A model generated the notes under the pieces. That model had not been told where the DNA came from and made no database searches. It saw nothing but the letters and a program-made list of their open reading frames with translations. Below, one piece after another: positions 23,405-33,797 of a stretch of 64,000 bases of DNA. Every line of letters starts with the position of its first letter. Within the stretch, counting starts at the first letter, position 1. This DNA comes from Leptodontidium sp. MPI-SDFR-AT-0119. Taxonomy: Eukaryota > Ascomycota > Leotiomycetes > Helotiales > Leptodontidiaceae. The stretch lies in assembly GCA_020726505.1 (NCBI GenBank), contig JAHLEZ010000026.1, forward strand, positions 186,001-250,000, read 5' to 3'. A program made the position numbers and the translations under genes.

Positions 23405-24440
23405 TCAAAGGGAGCGGGATAACACCTTGTTTATTTCCACATTTGCCATATTCCTACCAATGCAGGTTCGACTGCCAAAGCCAAACGTGGCAAAACATTG
23501 CTCCATCTGCTTGAACCTTTCAGGATTATCTTTTTCCTGCCACCTTTCAGGGCGGAACTCTTCTGCGTCTTCTCCATAGACTTCCTTGTTGCAGTGAAGG
23601 CTCCAAGCATTGATGCCAACTGTTGTCTAATATCCATGTCAGCGGTCAAATGCACTTTTGGGGAGCACGAGCTGCACAAACTCCGCGAGGAATATACGCG
23701 TCGTCAATATAAGTATCTTCTGGAGCAACTCGGGGCAGTTGGTAACCAACTATATCTTAATTAGCCCCTTCGCTGATCTGGACGACCATGCCCATATAGA
23801 GTGATACGTATACCTGCAGGGAATAGTCTAAGAGCCTCTTTCACGCACAAGCTTGTGCGTCTTCCAAGTCCATCCGAGCGAGGCAGTTGTTGATAACAGC
23901 GTGTAGACCCAATATAAAAGGTCATCGTGGTCTTTGCCCGCCTTCAGCAGGCAGCATTCCTTACCGAACGCCAGCTCACCGAAGACGTCAAATGCGAAAA
24001 ACTGTGTCCACTCTGCCAGATCAATGCGACTGCCAGAATTTGCCGACATTTTCTCCATGAAGAGCTCGACAATATTGTCTATGTAACTGGGGACGCTTTA
24101 GCTTCTTTGTTTTGACAACTGGTCAACAGTCATACCTTTCCATAGCGAGAACGTATGACATTGTGTACGCCCTGGAAACCCGGCGCCTCACGTCGCGATG
24201 TAGAGCAGGATCAATCTCGGCGAAGAACGGATGGTTGTCACTTCGGACCCACCAGGCCTGATACCACGCTGCCTGAAGCTCATAAGGATCGTGAAGATGT
24301 GTTGGGTAAATGGCCTACCTTAACCCATGGCGTTCCGGCATGTGCATATACTGTCTGGACTGCGGATGGAGTGTTGAGAGACACTTCGTTTGGTGCTATT
24401 CGAACATTGTTTCCTAGGAAGCGGACAGGACAATATTAGA
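23405..24440 (-). pseudogene. Cytochrome P450 with N-terminal and internal deletions
   Basis: Pieces read leftwards. V-R-I-A-P-N-E-V-S-L-N-T-P (about 24400) is the P450 stretch before the B-C region. A-L-H-R-D-V-R-R-R-V-S-R-A-Y (about 24200) and a helix E/F region F-A-F-D-V-F-G-E-L-A-F-G (about 23990) follow. The reading then jumps straight to K-E-A-L-R-L-F-P-A-G, the K-helix ExxR. E-E-F-R-P-E-R-W and the haem loop F-G-F-G-S-R-T-C-I-G-R-N follow near 23450-23510, with stop at 23405. The I-helix with the AGxxT motif (about 150 residues) is absent, as is the membrane anchor, and stops occur near 23735 and 23655. Non-functional. In life it would have been a microsomal monooxygenase. Confidence 0.85.
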
Positions 24441-24869
24441 TATGTTGCGATTCATACCGACGACAAAACCTGCCTTGAGCCGAAGTTGAGCCAGGCCTGA
24501 GCCGCCTGAGCAAAGGCGGCGTGGGGTCACGCAGAGGGTTTGGAAGGTGTCGAGATTCCGGTCAAGAAACGTGAGTTCCTGTCAGACTCTGGGTGTGACT
24601 GCTTTGGATAAATAGCTAATAGCCCGCTCTAACCCTCTTGCCAACCCATCCGTTTTCTTCCTCCGTGCAAATCCCGCACGAACTCATCCGCCTCAGACTC
24701 ATCCAAGATAGCAGCTGAAGCTAGCGACCTTGTCATTGAACTTTTGCGGTCCTAGACCAGGACAGCTAAAATCATTTTGCCCAACCTGAATGGTTCCTGA
24801 CTCGCCGGTACAGTCGTCGTTACTATGACGTGTTAATTCGATTCTTCGAATTCATCTGTGGAATGGATC
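24441..24869. other. Intergenic, no feature seen
   Basis: The lost N-terminus of the P450 would lie here, but no anchor segment is readable. Confidence 0.5.
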
Positions 24870-25239
24870 TCACAAGTAAATATCACAGCCGTAGATACCA
24901 CCCTGGACGATGGGGATTTCAACGAACGTCAGGTTGTTGATTAGCGGTGCAACATCTTCTGCGGGGAAGGATGCCCAGTTGTCTGTGAGGTGGTTAGAAA
25001 TTCTAACGAGTAAGAGCAGCGCCAAAAATTAACATACAGCAGACACCTGGCTCAACGCTCAAAGCAGCACAAAATCCACTTCCTCTAGAGATTCCAGAAG
25101 GGCAAGAGCTGCCAACTGGGAAAGTCGAGTCTGTGCAAGGGTAGATGTTGCCAGCTACTCGACGGACAGCATTGCTGGGTGTAGCTGAGGCGAAAGCGGC
25201 AATGAAAGCCAATGTGGCGGAAGAGGTCGAGAAGCGCAT
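24870..25239 (-). CDS. Small secreted cysteine-containing protein
   Basis: Two exons (25239-25038 and 24982-24870) are joined across a 55-bp GTATGT...CAG intron in phase 1, giving 104 residues. M-R-F-S-T-S-S-A-T-L-A-F-I-A-A-F-A-S-A is a clear signal peptide. The mature part has five cysteines (Y-P-C, S-S-C, G-F-C, G-V-C, Y-G-C) and ends I-Y-G-C-D-I-Y-L. An unspliced reading runs into the intron and stops, and a longer upstream frame without ATG support is ignored. No family recognised. Size and secretion would fit an effector-like or surface protein, but nothing more can be said. Confidence 0.7.
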
Positions 25240-25832
25240 CTTGAGACAAAGAACTATGCTGCTAAACTGGAGAAGGGGATCGATGTGAGTAGGGACGCCC
25301 AAGGAAAGAGATTGCTGAGGTTCAATATATACCTGGTGCTTGAGCAGAAGTATCGTCGCGGCGAAGTCCGGCCAGCAATACGGGATCGGAGGAACTAGGC
25401 TTTGGCGCTGCGATGTTGAAGAAAAGTGACGAGGGATCGGTGATACGAGATGCTCCGTGATTATTAAGGGCTGGTGCAGCCAGGAATACGAGCTGGGATG
25501 TCGGAGCACGTCGCATTTGTAAATTTCTCAATGCACACAGCGATGATCGACTTCTTAAACGGGCGATTGAAGTAGAGACTTCGTATTAGAGTACTTGAAG
25601 ACGGTAACTCGACATCTAAGTTATCCTAAGAACTAACCGATGGATACACCCCAAAGGGTCGATATAGGGCTCACTTGACATTTGAAGGATGATTGTAGCT
25701 CGCCTCGCCAATTTCGCCACCAGTAGCAAGGCCACAATTCCCGGGGCAAATCCCGACCGAAGAGCTGACTATCTTGTCCGCTATTACTGGGCTTCTTCCT
25801 GACGAGATACCTCCTTCTACGTCCTAAAGCAC
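25240..25832. other. Intergenic between the secreted protein and the HET gene
   Basis: No supported gene on either strand. Confidence 0.5.
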
Positions 25833-28013
25833 TCAGATTATCAGAATTGGCTCCATCTCTTTGATCAACTCAGGTTTGAAGTCCTTGAACATTTCTCCAT
25901 ACATGATGCCGTGAACATACGCCTCGCCAAGAAACTCATACAGCATCTTTCCAGGAACTCTCCTTAAAACCAGTGGAACCTTAGAGCCAGGAATCAACCA
26001 GACCTCATCGCCTTTTCTCGCGGAAACTGGAATGAGTCCAATCCATCCCCCGTCGCTTTGAAAGAGGCGTCTCCCTGTAATGGCAGCAAGATGCGCATTT
26101 GTAATAAAGGTTCTGCAGATGTCTGTGATCTTAACATTTGCCTCCAGCTCTGAACCAGGATGCACAAACTTGTCAATCCAATGGATCAGTTGATCCAGCG
26201 TTGGAACAACATTGGTCCCCGTTGTTAAGCGCCTCTTTTCGAATTCATCCAGTATTGGCCATCTAGGAAACTCCTCCCGTAGGCGGTTGTAAATTGGAAG
26301 AATATCGGAAGGGTCTTCTCCAACCTTCTCCTTCACTTGAGCTAACAGTTCATCCATGTCTCGGCTCCTTACGCAAGTATACACAAGGTAATGATGAAAA
26401 AATTCTAGGAGGCGGTTGATACTCATTTCGTCTCCTTTCTGATCGGCAATTATGGTGCCAACAAACGCCGTGATGAACGACTCGCCGTTGGGATATCTGG
26501 GGTTCATCTCGAACGCGAATCGAAGCCAGGGGGTCGGGTTGATAGAGAATGTGGTCGTGTCCTTGGGCGTATACGCTTTTGGATCGCCCCATTTCGACGT
26601 GACTAAATGGATAGGTCCGAGTTTGGCGACATCGCAGAATTGGTAACCTCTGGTCAAAAGACCTCGTTGAAAGACAGAGACCTTGGGTTCTTTCTTCAAT
26701 CCTTTCATGCAATCAAAGGACTGGCCTGGGAGTGCGATGAGAGGACCGGTTACCAAGGTACCGAAATCGGGCACCCAGGATGGAAGTTGATGCTCGACTC
26801 TGAAAGATCGATCTTCGACGAATGACAAGGGCTCCAGATTCTGCTTGTGCGTTACAAGTAATGCGCCAAGCTCAGCAAATACTTGATACGGCTCTTTTGT
26901 GTAATCCAGTACGTAGAATTGCGGATCGAGCCTCCCGCCAAACACATAGAGCGCTAATGAAGCAGGGGCGTAAACTTTGTCGATTGCTCGGGTACACTGA
27001 AAGGTGCGGGTGACAAACACCAAGAGCCCGAGGAAAAGAACGAAAGCTCGCTCAATCATATGGTCGGCGAGTTGAGACAGCGGAGGCAGTTTCTCATCTT
27101 CGTTGATTGGGATACCATCCTGGCACATCACTCTCATCTTCTCTAACATCATGGGCGCTACAGCGACGTCTCGTGTCTACTGTGTCTTCATGCTATGGGC
27201 ACGTAGATTTGACCATCTTTTTGAGAGTTTAGTGTCGTAGATGAAGCGAGACATCATGACCACAGCCTCCCAGTCAAGCATACGTAGTCCGCACACCAGT
27301 ATCAAGTCTTTAGCGAAGAAGATTTCTTGGATGATCCAGGTCCGTTCAAACCAATAACGATTGAAAAAGTAAGTGAGAGCATTCGCCTCTTCATCCGTAA
27401 ATGGTTCGCGCCCGACTTGCGTCCAGAATTTGGGATCTAGATAGTTATGGCTCACTAGCTCTGCTCCTTCACTCTCATAGAAAGCTTTCAGGAGCGGGAT
27501 AAATTGTTGAATAGTCTTCATGGCAACGTCTGATGGCCCATCAAGAGCTCCAAGCCAGGCGATGACCTCAACGGCTTTCGAGTAGATTTCGCCCATTTTC
27601 GTGACCTGCTGGCCGCGCTCTGCCAAATCTTGCTGATTGATACACAGAGCATCAATCCATAGGTAGCACTCACCGGAGTGAACGGTTTTGAGGAAACCCC
27701 ACAAATTCTCGGTGATCAGCGCTGCGCTTCCATTGCAGACAATAGGCTTAGTCAGGTCTGCGGTCAGATTGTCGAGTGGATTTGGGCTGCCCCAAGTGTA
27801 GGACACAGCGCGATAATCAGGAGGGGAGTCTACCGAGAATGTTGAGAGCGAGAATTGCATAACATCCCCAAGTATGTCGATGCTTTGGAGCAGTCGAAAC
27901 GAAGAAGCATCAGGGAGCTTATCATAAGCTAAAGGTGGCAAAGACTCGGTAGTCTTGTACGAAATATCTGGGCGGGGAAGGTGCTCAAAATCTTCAGCCT
28001 TGACGAACTCCAT
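25833..28013 (-). pseudogene. HET-domain protein with a single in-frame nonsense codon
   Basis: One continuous frame of 726 codons, broken once by TAG at 27179-27177. HET blocks are all present: Y-R-A-V-S-Y-T-W-G-S near residue 89, L-W-I-D-A-L-C-I-N-Q with M-G-E-I-Y and V-I-A-W-L-G near 130-165, and W-I-I-Q-E-I-F-F-A near 230. The stop falls about 278 residues in, just after the HET domain, where the reading H-S-M-K-T-Q-*-T-R-D-V-A continues. No donor or acceptor pair of usable length spans it. A product ending there would keep the complete HET effector domain but lose the 439-residue C-terminal part, so a truncated cell-death protein is conceivable. CAG-to-TAG is a single C-to-T step. Confidence 0.85.
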
Positions 28014-29312
28014 TCTTTCCCTGTGAAAGAAGTAGAGTTCCGAGTGAGTTTTGAAGAAGTGGCGGAGAATCGTCGATAATGCTTCAGGAAGTTAGCCAGG
28101 TATGTATCAGAAGTTAGATTTGATACCAATGTCCGGAGGTTAGGAGATTAGTATTTAGTAATAGTCAGCCTTAGGCGAAATCACCTCCAAAGAAATGATC
28201 CCACGCTCACAGATGTCATTGAGGACTTGAAATAGATGAGTCTAAAATTTTGGCATCAGGCTATAATGTTAGACCAAGAGACCATTACCGTGTGAGATGT
28301 GATGATTCATAGCCTCAGCTGAAACCCCATCCCAAAAAGGTCAAGCCGGAGTTGTCAAACCCAGCCCTCCAATAAAAGATCTCCTGCAGCCGCCGTAAGA
28401 GCTGATGGACGCCTCAGCCTGCTGTATCACGTGTTGTCGCCCCCGTGGACTTTGGAACCGGCTGCTCCCCCGATCTTTCACGTCCAGATCACTGCAGTCT
28501 GACGAGAAGACTGTCCGCCATGACAAAGGGTATATACAAGAAGCGAATCCACATTGACTCCCTACGGTGGCTCCAAACGGCACAAAAACACGAAAGACTG
28601 TGGCCGGCGTTTCCCTTGGGATTGATAGAAAAAGCAAGATGTACATAAAATAGATAGAAATTTAGAAATAGTAAATAATCAATTGATGATTAATCATTTC
28701 TGATACGCGGTGTAGAAGGAGACGACGCGGCGAGGTTTCGACTGATGAATCCCGATACGGTGGATCGCGGTTGGCACGGATAAAGTAGTTTGCTTAGTGG
28801 GGCTTGGGTTTCTACGTGAGTTATCCTGTTTCCCTGAGAAATATCCCCTTAAATGATATCCGGCCTCGTATCGGAGGGACTATAATTGAGTCAAATATAA
28901 GGTGCATTAATGCAAATATCCGGCTTAGTATTTTTATGAGTGCTATTATTGCGAAATCGATGATTAAAGTTTGTATAATATATAATTAGTAAAATGGAAG
29001 CTAAACGGGCGTTGTAAGCCTTATAATTAGGGTTATTAATTAATAAGAAAGATTTTGATAATAACTCTTATAGTTGTGAGTTTTAAGTTCAAGGATGAGG
29101 ATAATAAAATAATTCTTAATATCGCGAAGTAAAGAGAGTAGACTAAAAATAGCTAATAAGTGTTATTAGTTAAATAAGACGTTGTTTATTACTTGTCTTA
29201 AAGCTATAGCGCAAATAAAGTTATGGTGTATAATAATAAGAAGTAATAAAAAAGGAAATTAAATATGCGATTAAAGAAATATAATAAATAACTCAAGTTA
29301 AAATTTATTAAG
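28014..29312. other. Intergenic, turning AT-rich after 28.65 kb
   Basis: 28014-28650 has ordinary composition and would include the HET promoter. After that it is AT-rich with frequent TA and no readable gene. Confidence 0.5.
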
Positions 29313-29511
<199 letters not shown>

Positions 29512-29577
29512 AACTATCTAATTCACGGTCATCGACCTCTTTTGGCGGAGAAAACGGAGTAGGTTATTTGCATGATC
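29512..29577 (+). repeat. 66-bp copy of an exon segment of the SesB/ankyrin gene
   Basis: Matches 35305-35370 at 65 of 66 positions (A here, G there). There it is coding sequence for the region around H-A-N-N-L-L-R-F-L-R on the minus strand. On the left it abuts the ATTT tract, on the right a truncated LTR. Confidence 0.9.
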
Positions 29578-29743
29578 CGCTAGGCCTTATTAGGAGAGCC
29601 CCCCGTGTATTTATACTCGAGCTTTCTCTTATAAAGAGCTCTCCTTTCCTCCTTGTCTTTTCTTCTCGATTCTAAGCGTAGCATTAGGCCCAAATACAAA
29701 GCTAGAGTCAACTCGCCGTATCAACCTCTTGCCAGCCGTAACA
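29578..29743 (+). mobile_element. Truncated LTR, family C (3' part)
   Basis: Matches the last 166 bp or so of the LTRs at 32691-32992 and 53930-54245, ending CCAGCCGTAACA. The 5' half is missing, replaced abruptly by the 66-bp gene fragment. Confidence 0.88.
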
Positions 29744-29858
29744 ATCCGTTATGAGGTGCGGGGAGAGTGCGGGGTCGTTACCTTAGCCAAATATCGTTAG
29801 TCACTTCGATTCGAAGTACCATCCCGCGTGGCAGTCTTGTTTAAATTTACGACCTCTC

Positions 29859-29945
29859 GTAATTATCGGTTCCTACTCCCCACCTCTGGTAGTTAGTGTA
29901 TTTGGAATGTTCGGTTGCCTGAATGCCTTAGGAGGGGAGCTAGGA
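29859..29945 (+). repeat. Left arm of a long inverted repeat
   Basis: Begins GTAATTATCGGTTCCTACTC. Its reverse complement, with mostly transition differences, is at 33321-33415. Interior length is 3.4 kb. No shared target duplication is clear. Confidence 0.7.
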
Positions 29946-31659
29946 GGGCTCGCTTATTATAAGTACCATTATTTTTTACTAAAAGAAGAGGAATTTAGAT
30001 AATCTTCATCTTTTTATTTACGATATAATGTATTTTATATTAAAAGTAGGGATATATATTATATTATTTTAAATAGTTTAAAAATACTTAGTTTTCGTTT
30101 TGTATAACATAATCTATATATAAATAAAAGAAAATTAATATCATTTTATTGTTCTAATAAAATCGTCACTTCTTTTTCTTAAAATGCGTGTTCTTTTTAG
30201 GTAGTTAATACCATCGGGAGTATAATTATAAAGTCTTATTAAGAATTAAACATAAAATAATTACTATAGGTATTAATAATAAAACCTTTCTAATAAGATT
30301 CTAGAACTTTTAGAATACTAGGACGGGTTACTTATGCTTTGGCCTTTATAGCGATAATTGCTAGGTCTAAAATATTATAATTAGGTTATATGTACATTAA
30401 AATTAAGTTTATTTAAAGCTGTTTTAAGCCCTTTACTTTTATTTAATCTTTAATATTATACTCTTGCTATAGGTTAGTATTTTATTTAATAGCCTTATTA
30501 TACTCTGCTTAAGTATTTGCCTTATTTAAATTAGCCTTTATAATGGTAATTATACTAGTATTTTTAAGATTAGTCTTAATTCTAATCTTAATATTTAAAG
30601 TATTAGATTTGTGTTTTAAAACATTGTTTGGGATACTTATTTATTATATTTAAGTATTAGACTTCTTCTAGCGTTTTTTAATTATCTTTATATTCTTAAT
30701 TTTAATAACTTCACTAATAATAATCATTAGAATATTAGCTTTAATATTTTTACTTGTTTATTCTATCTTTTATTATTAATTTTTTAAGGTTTTATTTGAG
30801 CTTAACGTAACCCCAAGTCTTTATATAAACGCTTTTTAGTGTGAGGCTCGCTTCTTTTAAAATCGTTTATTCACTAAGTGAGTTAAATAATATGTTTCTT
30901 TACTCTTAAATAAAGCTTTAGAGCTCGGAAAGCCCTTAAAGTATATGTTATACGTAATATAATTAGAGAGGATTTTTTTAAAGGTATTATATGTTTTAGT
31001 AATATAAATAGTTTAAATATATATATATAAAATCCATAGCTTTCTTCTTATTAAAGGGCTATAAACTAGGTGTTAAGAAACTACTCTAACAGTAATTTTA
31101 TTTAAAGAATTTTTCTAAACTTTTAATAGGCCTTATATAAAGCTTATAATATTATAATACGTTTTTCTTAACTTAATATATTATTATCTGGCTTTATTAT
31201 GTCAACCTTTGATCTTATTAATGAACTTTATATTAGCCGGTTATATATAATACATATTATTTAGTGTAAAGGGGACTTACTAAATGTAATATTCTTTATA
31301 TATAATTTTAAAGGCATTAAAGTTACTTAAAGAGTATTCAGTTATTAGAAGAATAACCCATAGAGTGTCTTTATTAGTTGTAAGGCCGATGTATTTAATA
31401 AAATAGGCAAGCTAATATAAGCCGAGTTTCTTATTAGTATAACTAGAATCACTGATTTTAATAAGCTCATTTTTAATTATTAAACTAATTTTCTCAGTAT
31501 AAAGAAATAGTTATAATACGCATTCCTAGTATTTGTAATTTATTAGTATATATTCCTTAAATTATTATTACTTATTAACGATCTTTTAGAGATAATTTAT
31601 AAAACTGTTTTATTTTTACGTATAATACCGACTTTGATCCTTCTTTCGTCGAAGTTATA
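29946..31659. other. AT-rich RIP-like block inside the inverted repeat
   Basis: Extremely AT-rich, stops in all frames, no protein family readable even when stops are ignored. Confidence 0.5.
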
Positions 31660-32220
31660 TGTGACGACTCGTGTATTAAGCGAGTACTGCAAGGTAGGGA
31701 ATAGCTTTACTACCCGGCTAGCGGCCCCAAAAGGGTACATGAATTGGTTAAAGGCTAATTTAACTATTCGACTATATCAGGGGTACGATCTTAAGTCGTA
31801 ACATTACCCCACCTTCAGATCGGTTTCGTCCCCGAAACCGGTAGGCGCCGCTATTACGTCTATTAGGTGACTGCCAGGGTTTCTTCAACTTGTATAGTTC
31901 TTTATAATTCTCTCACCTGTGATTAAGTAGGCCACCCTCGCTTGCGGCTATACCCCGGTAATACGCTAGAGAAACATACACACAAAACTCAAAGTTCTTC
32001 AGAATTTCAGCCACAAGCCCTTACTGATTATGCCGAGCCGAATTCAGAGTCGAATAACTGTAATAACTAATTCATCTGTGACGACTCGTGTATTAAGCGA
32101 GTACTGCAAGGTAGGGAATAGCTTTACTACCCGGCCAGCGGCCCCAAAAGGGTACATGAATTGGTTGGAGGCCAAATCAGCTATTCGACTATATCAGGGG
32201 TACGATCCTAGGTCGTAACA
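31660..32220 (+). mobile_element. TRIM-like miniature LTR retrotransposon (561 bp)
   Basis: Two 144-bp direct LTRs (31660-31803 and 32077-32220) begin TGTGACGACTCGTG and end GTCGTAACA. A perfect 5-bp duplication TTATA lies at 31655-31659 and 32221-32225. Only 273 bp separate the LTRs, so gag, protease, reverse transcriptase and integrase are all absent. The inside contains an 8-bp perfect hairpin (31821-31840) and a short M-P-S-R-I-Q-S-R reading just before the 3' LTR. LTRs differ by a handful of transitions. Such elements must borrow replication proteins. Confidence 0.9.
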
Positions 32221-32225
32221 TTATA

Positions 32226-32690
32226 TATATGAGAAGCTTTATTAAGATCACCCTAAATGCTCGTAGTCTAAAGAATCTTTTGATATTATTTTATTTACTT
32301 TTGTAATTCAAGGGTATTTTATATTAGTTTTTATTATTAATAATAACCTTAGAAGTAATAGTCTTTAGTTGTGTTTTAAGCTTTTTAGTATATGTAAACT
32401 TTTGTAAAAAGCTCTTCAATAGGCTAATAAAGTTAAGTTAACGAAATTAAACTAATATCTTTACATTCTAGTTAAATATATTTAAATTGGCCTTAAATCG
32501 TTCTTATACTTAGCTCCTAATAGATTAATATATAATTTCTAATTCGTTGCTTTACAAAAGAGTTTGTTTTCGTTTTTTAGGGCCTTAGTTATACCTTAAA
32601 ATTTATTATATATTTTAATAGTATTATTCCCTTATTCTAATAGCTTTATAAGCCTTGCTATAAAGCTTCTAGGGTAGTTTATATACTACA
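32226..32690. other. AT-rich RIP-like sequence
   Basis: No feature seen. Confidence 0.5.
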
Positions 32691-32992
32691 TGTTACGACC
32701 CACGATGCGCCTCGTATTCTAACCGACACGGGCTCGTAGCATCGCTGGCTATGCGACGGCGCTAAGCCTAATAGGGAAGACTAGGAGGCGAGCATGCGAC
32801 ATGTTGACGCGAATAGCGTTCGACTACGCTAGGCCCTATTAGGAGGGTCCTTCATGTATTTATACTCGAACTCTCCCTTACGGAGAGCTCTCCTTTTCTC
32901 CTTGTCTTTTCTTCTCGATTCTGAGCGTAGCATTAGGCCCAAATATAAAGCTAGAGTCAACTCGCCGTATTAACCTCTTGCCAGCCGTAACA
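32691..32992 (+). mobile_element. Solo LTR, family C (302 bp)
   Basis: Starts TGTTACGACCCACGATG and ends GCCAGCCGTAACA (terminal TGTTACG/CGTAACA pair). A perfect 5-bp duplication CTACA lies at 32686-32690 and 32993-32997. TATTTATACTCGAAC is a TATA-like site near 32857. Confidence 0.93.
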
Positions 32993-32997
32993 CTACA

Positions 32998-33320
32998 GTC
33001 TTATTATGTTAATTTTAGAAGAAGGTGAAGAAGGGGTTTTTAGTAGTAGTAAAGGCTTTAAATAAGTAGGTAAGGTAAGAGAGTTGAATATTAAGGGATT
33101 AAATAGCGAGAATAAAGGTAAAAGTAGTATGCAAGGTAGTAATAAAGAAGTAAGCAAATTCTTATTAAAATCTAAATCCTAAGACTATTCTTTATTAATA
33201 TTAATAAATGAGTTTATTATAAAGGAGGTTTAATTAATTAGGAGAATCAAATGCAATTAATACGCTATAATCTTAAGAAGTGATTTCCAAACATCGCGAT
33301 TTACTATACGACCACTAGTA
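32998..33320. other. AT-rich sequence
   Basis: Purine-rich, AT-rich; no readable gene. Confidence 0.5.
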
Positions 33321-33415
33321 CCTAGCTATGCCAAGACCTCTCCTAAGGCATTTAAGTAATTGGATATTCCAAATATACCCACTATTAGAAGTGGGGAGTA
33401 GGAACCGATAATTAC
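33321..33415 (-). repeat. Right arm of the long inverted repeat
   Basis: Reverse complement partner of 29859-29945, ending GGAACCGATAATTAC, 6 bp from the MITE. Confidence 0.7.
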
Positions 33416-33421
33416 TAGTTA

Positions 33422-33685
33422 CAAGCTTTCGATCGTGGGTCTGTGCGCTACAGGCGTTTAGCGAGGTCCTTTCAGGCTTTGAAAACATAAAGTCGATGAT
33501 TTTAGGCCTAAATATATTAGTGAAAGCTTAATACTTTTCCTTTGTTCTTATAGTAAACGATTAATAAGAAGCAAATCTGGCTTTCTCTAAACTAGATTTT
33601 GGAATTATTATTTTACTAAAGAATTACTTTTTCCCATTTGGCTGTCAAATTCCCTGTAGCGCACAGACCCGTGATCGAAAGCTCG
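33422..33685. mobile_element. 264-bp MITE with 3-bp TTA duplication
   Basis: Inverted ends: CAAGCTTTCGATCGTGGGTC on the left, and CGAGCTTTCGATCACGGGTC read inward from the right, both continuing TGTGCGCTACAGG. TTA flanks both sides (33419-33421 and 33686-33688), typical of PIF/Harbinger-type targets. Non-coding. Confidence 0.82.
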
Positions 33686-33797
33686 TTAGCTCGCCCCAGT
33701 ACAGGTTAGTAATCCCGGAGTTACTCCTAAGTAAGCCAAAAGTTCTCTAACTAAATCTAGTTTCTAAAACTTCGAATATTTATAAAGAACTTGAAGA

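Noticed and set aside
24155..24439. 94-codon forward frame
   Set aside because: Antisense to P450 pseudogene pieces that have clear family motifs.
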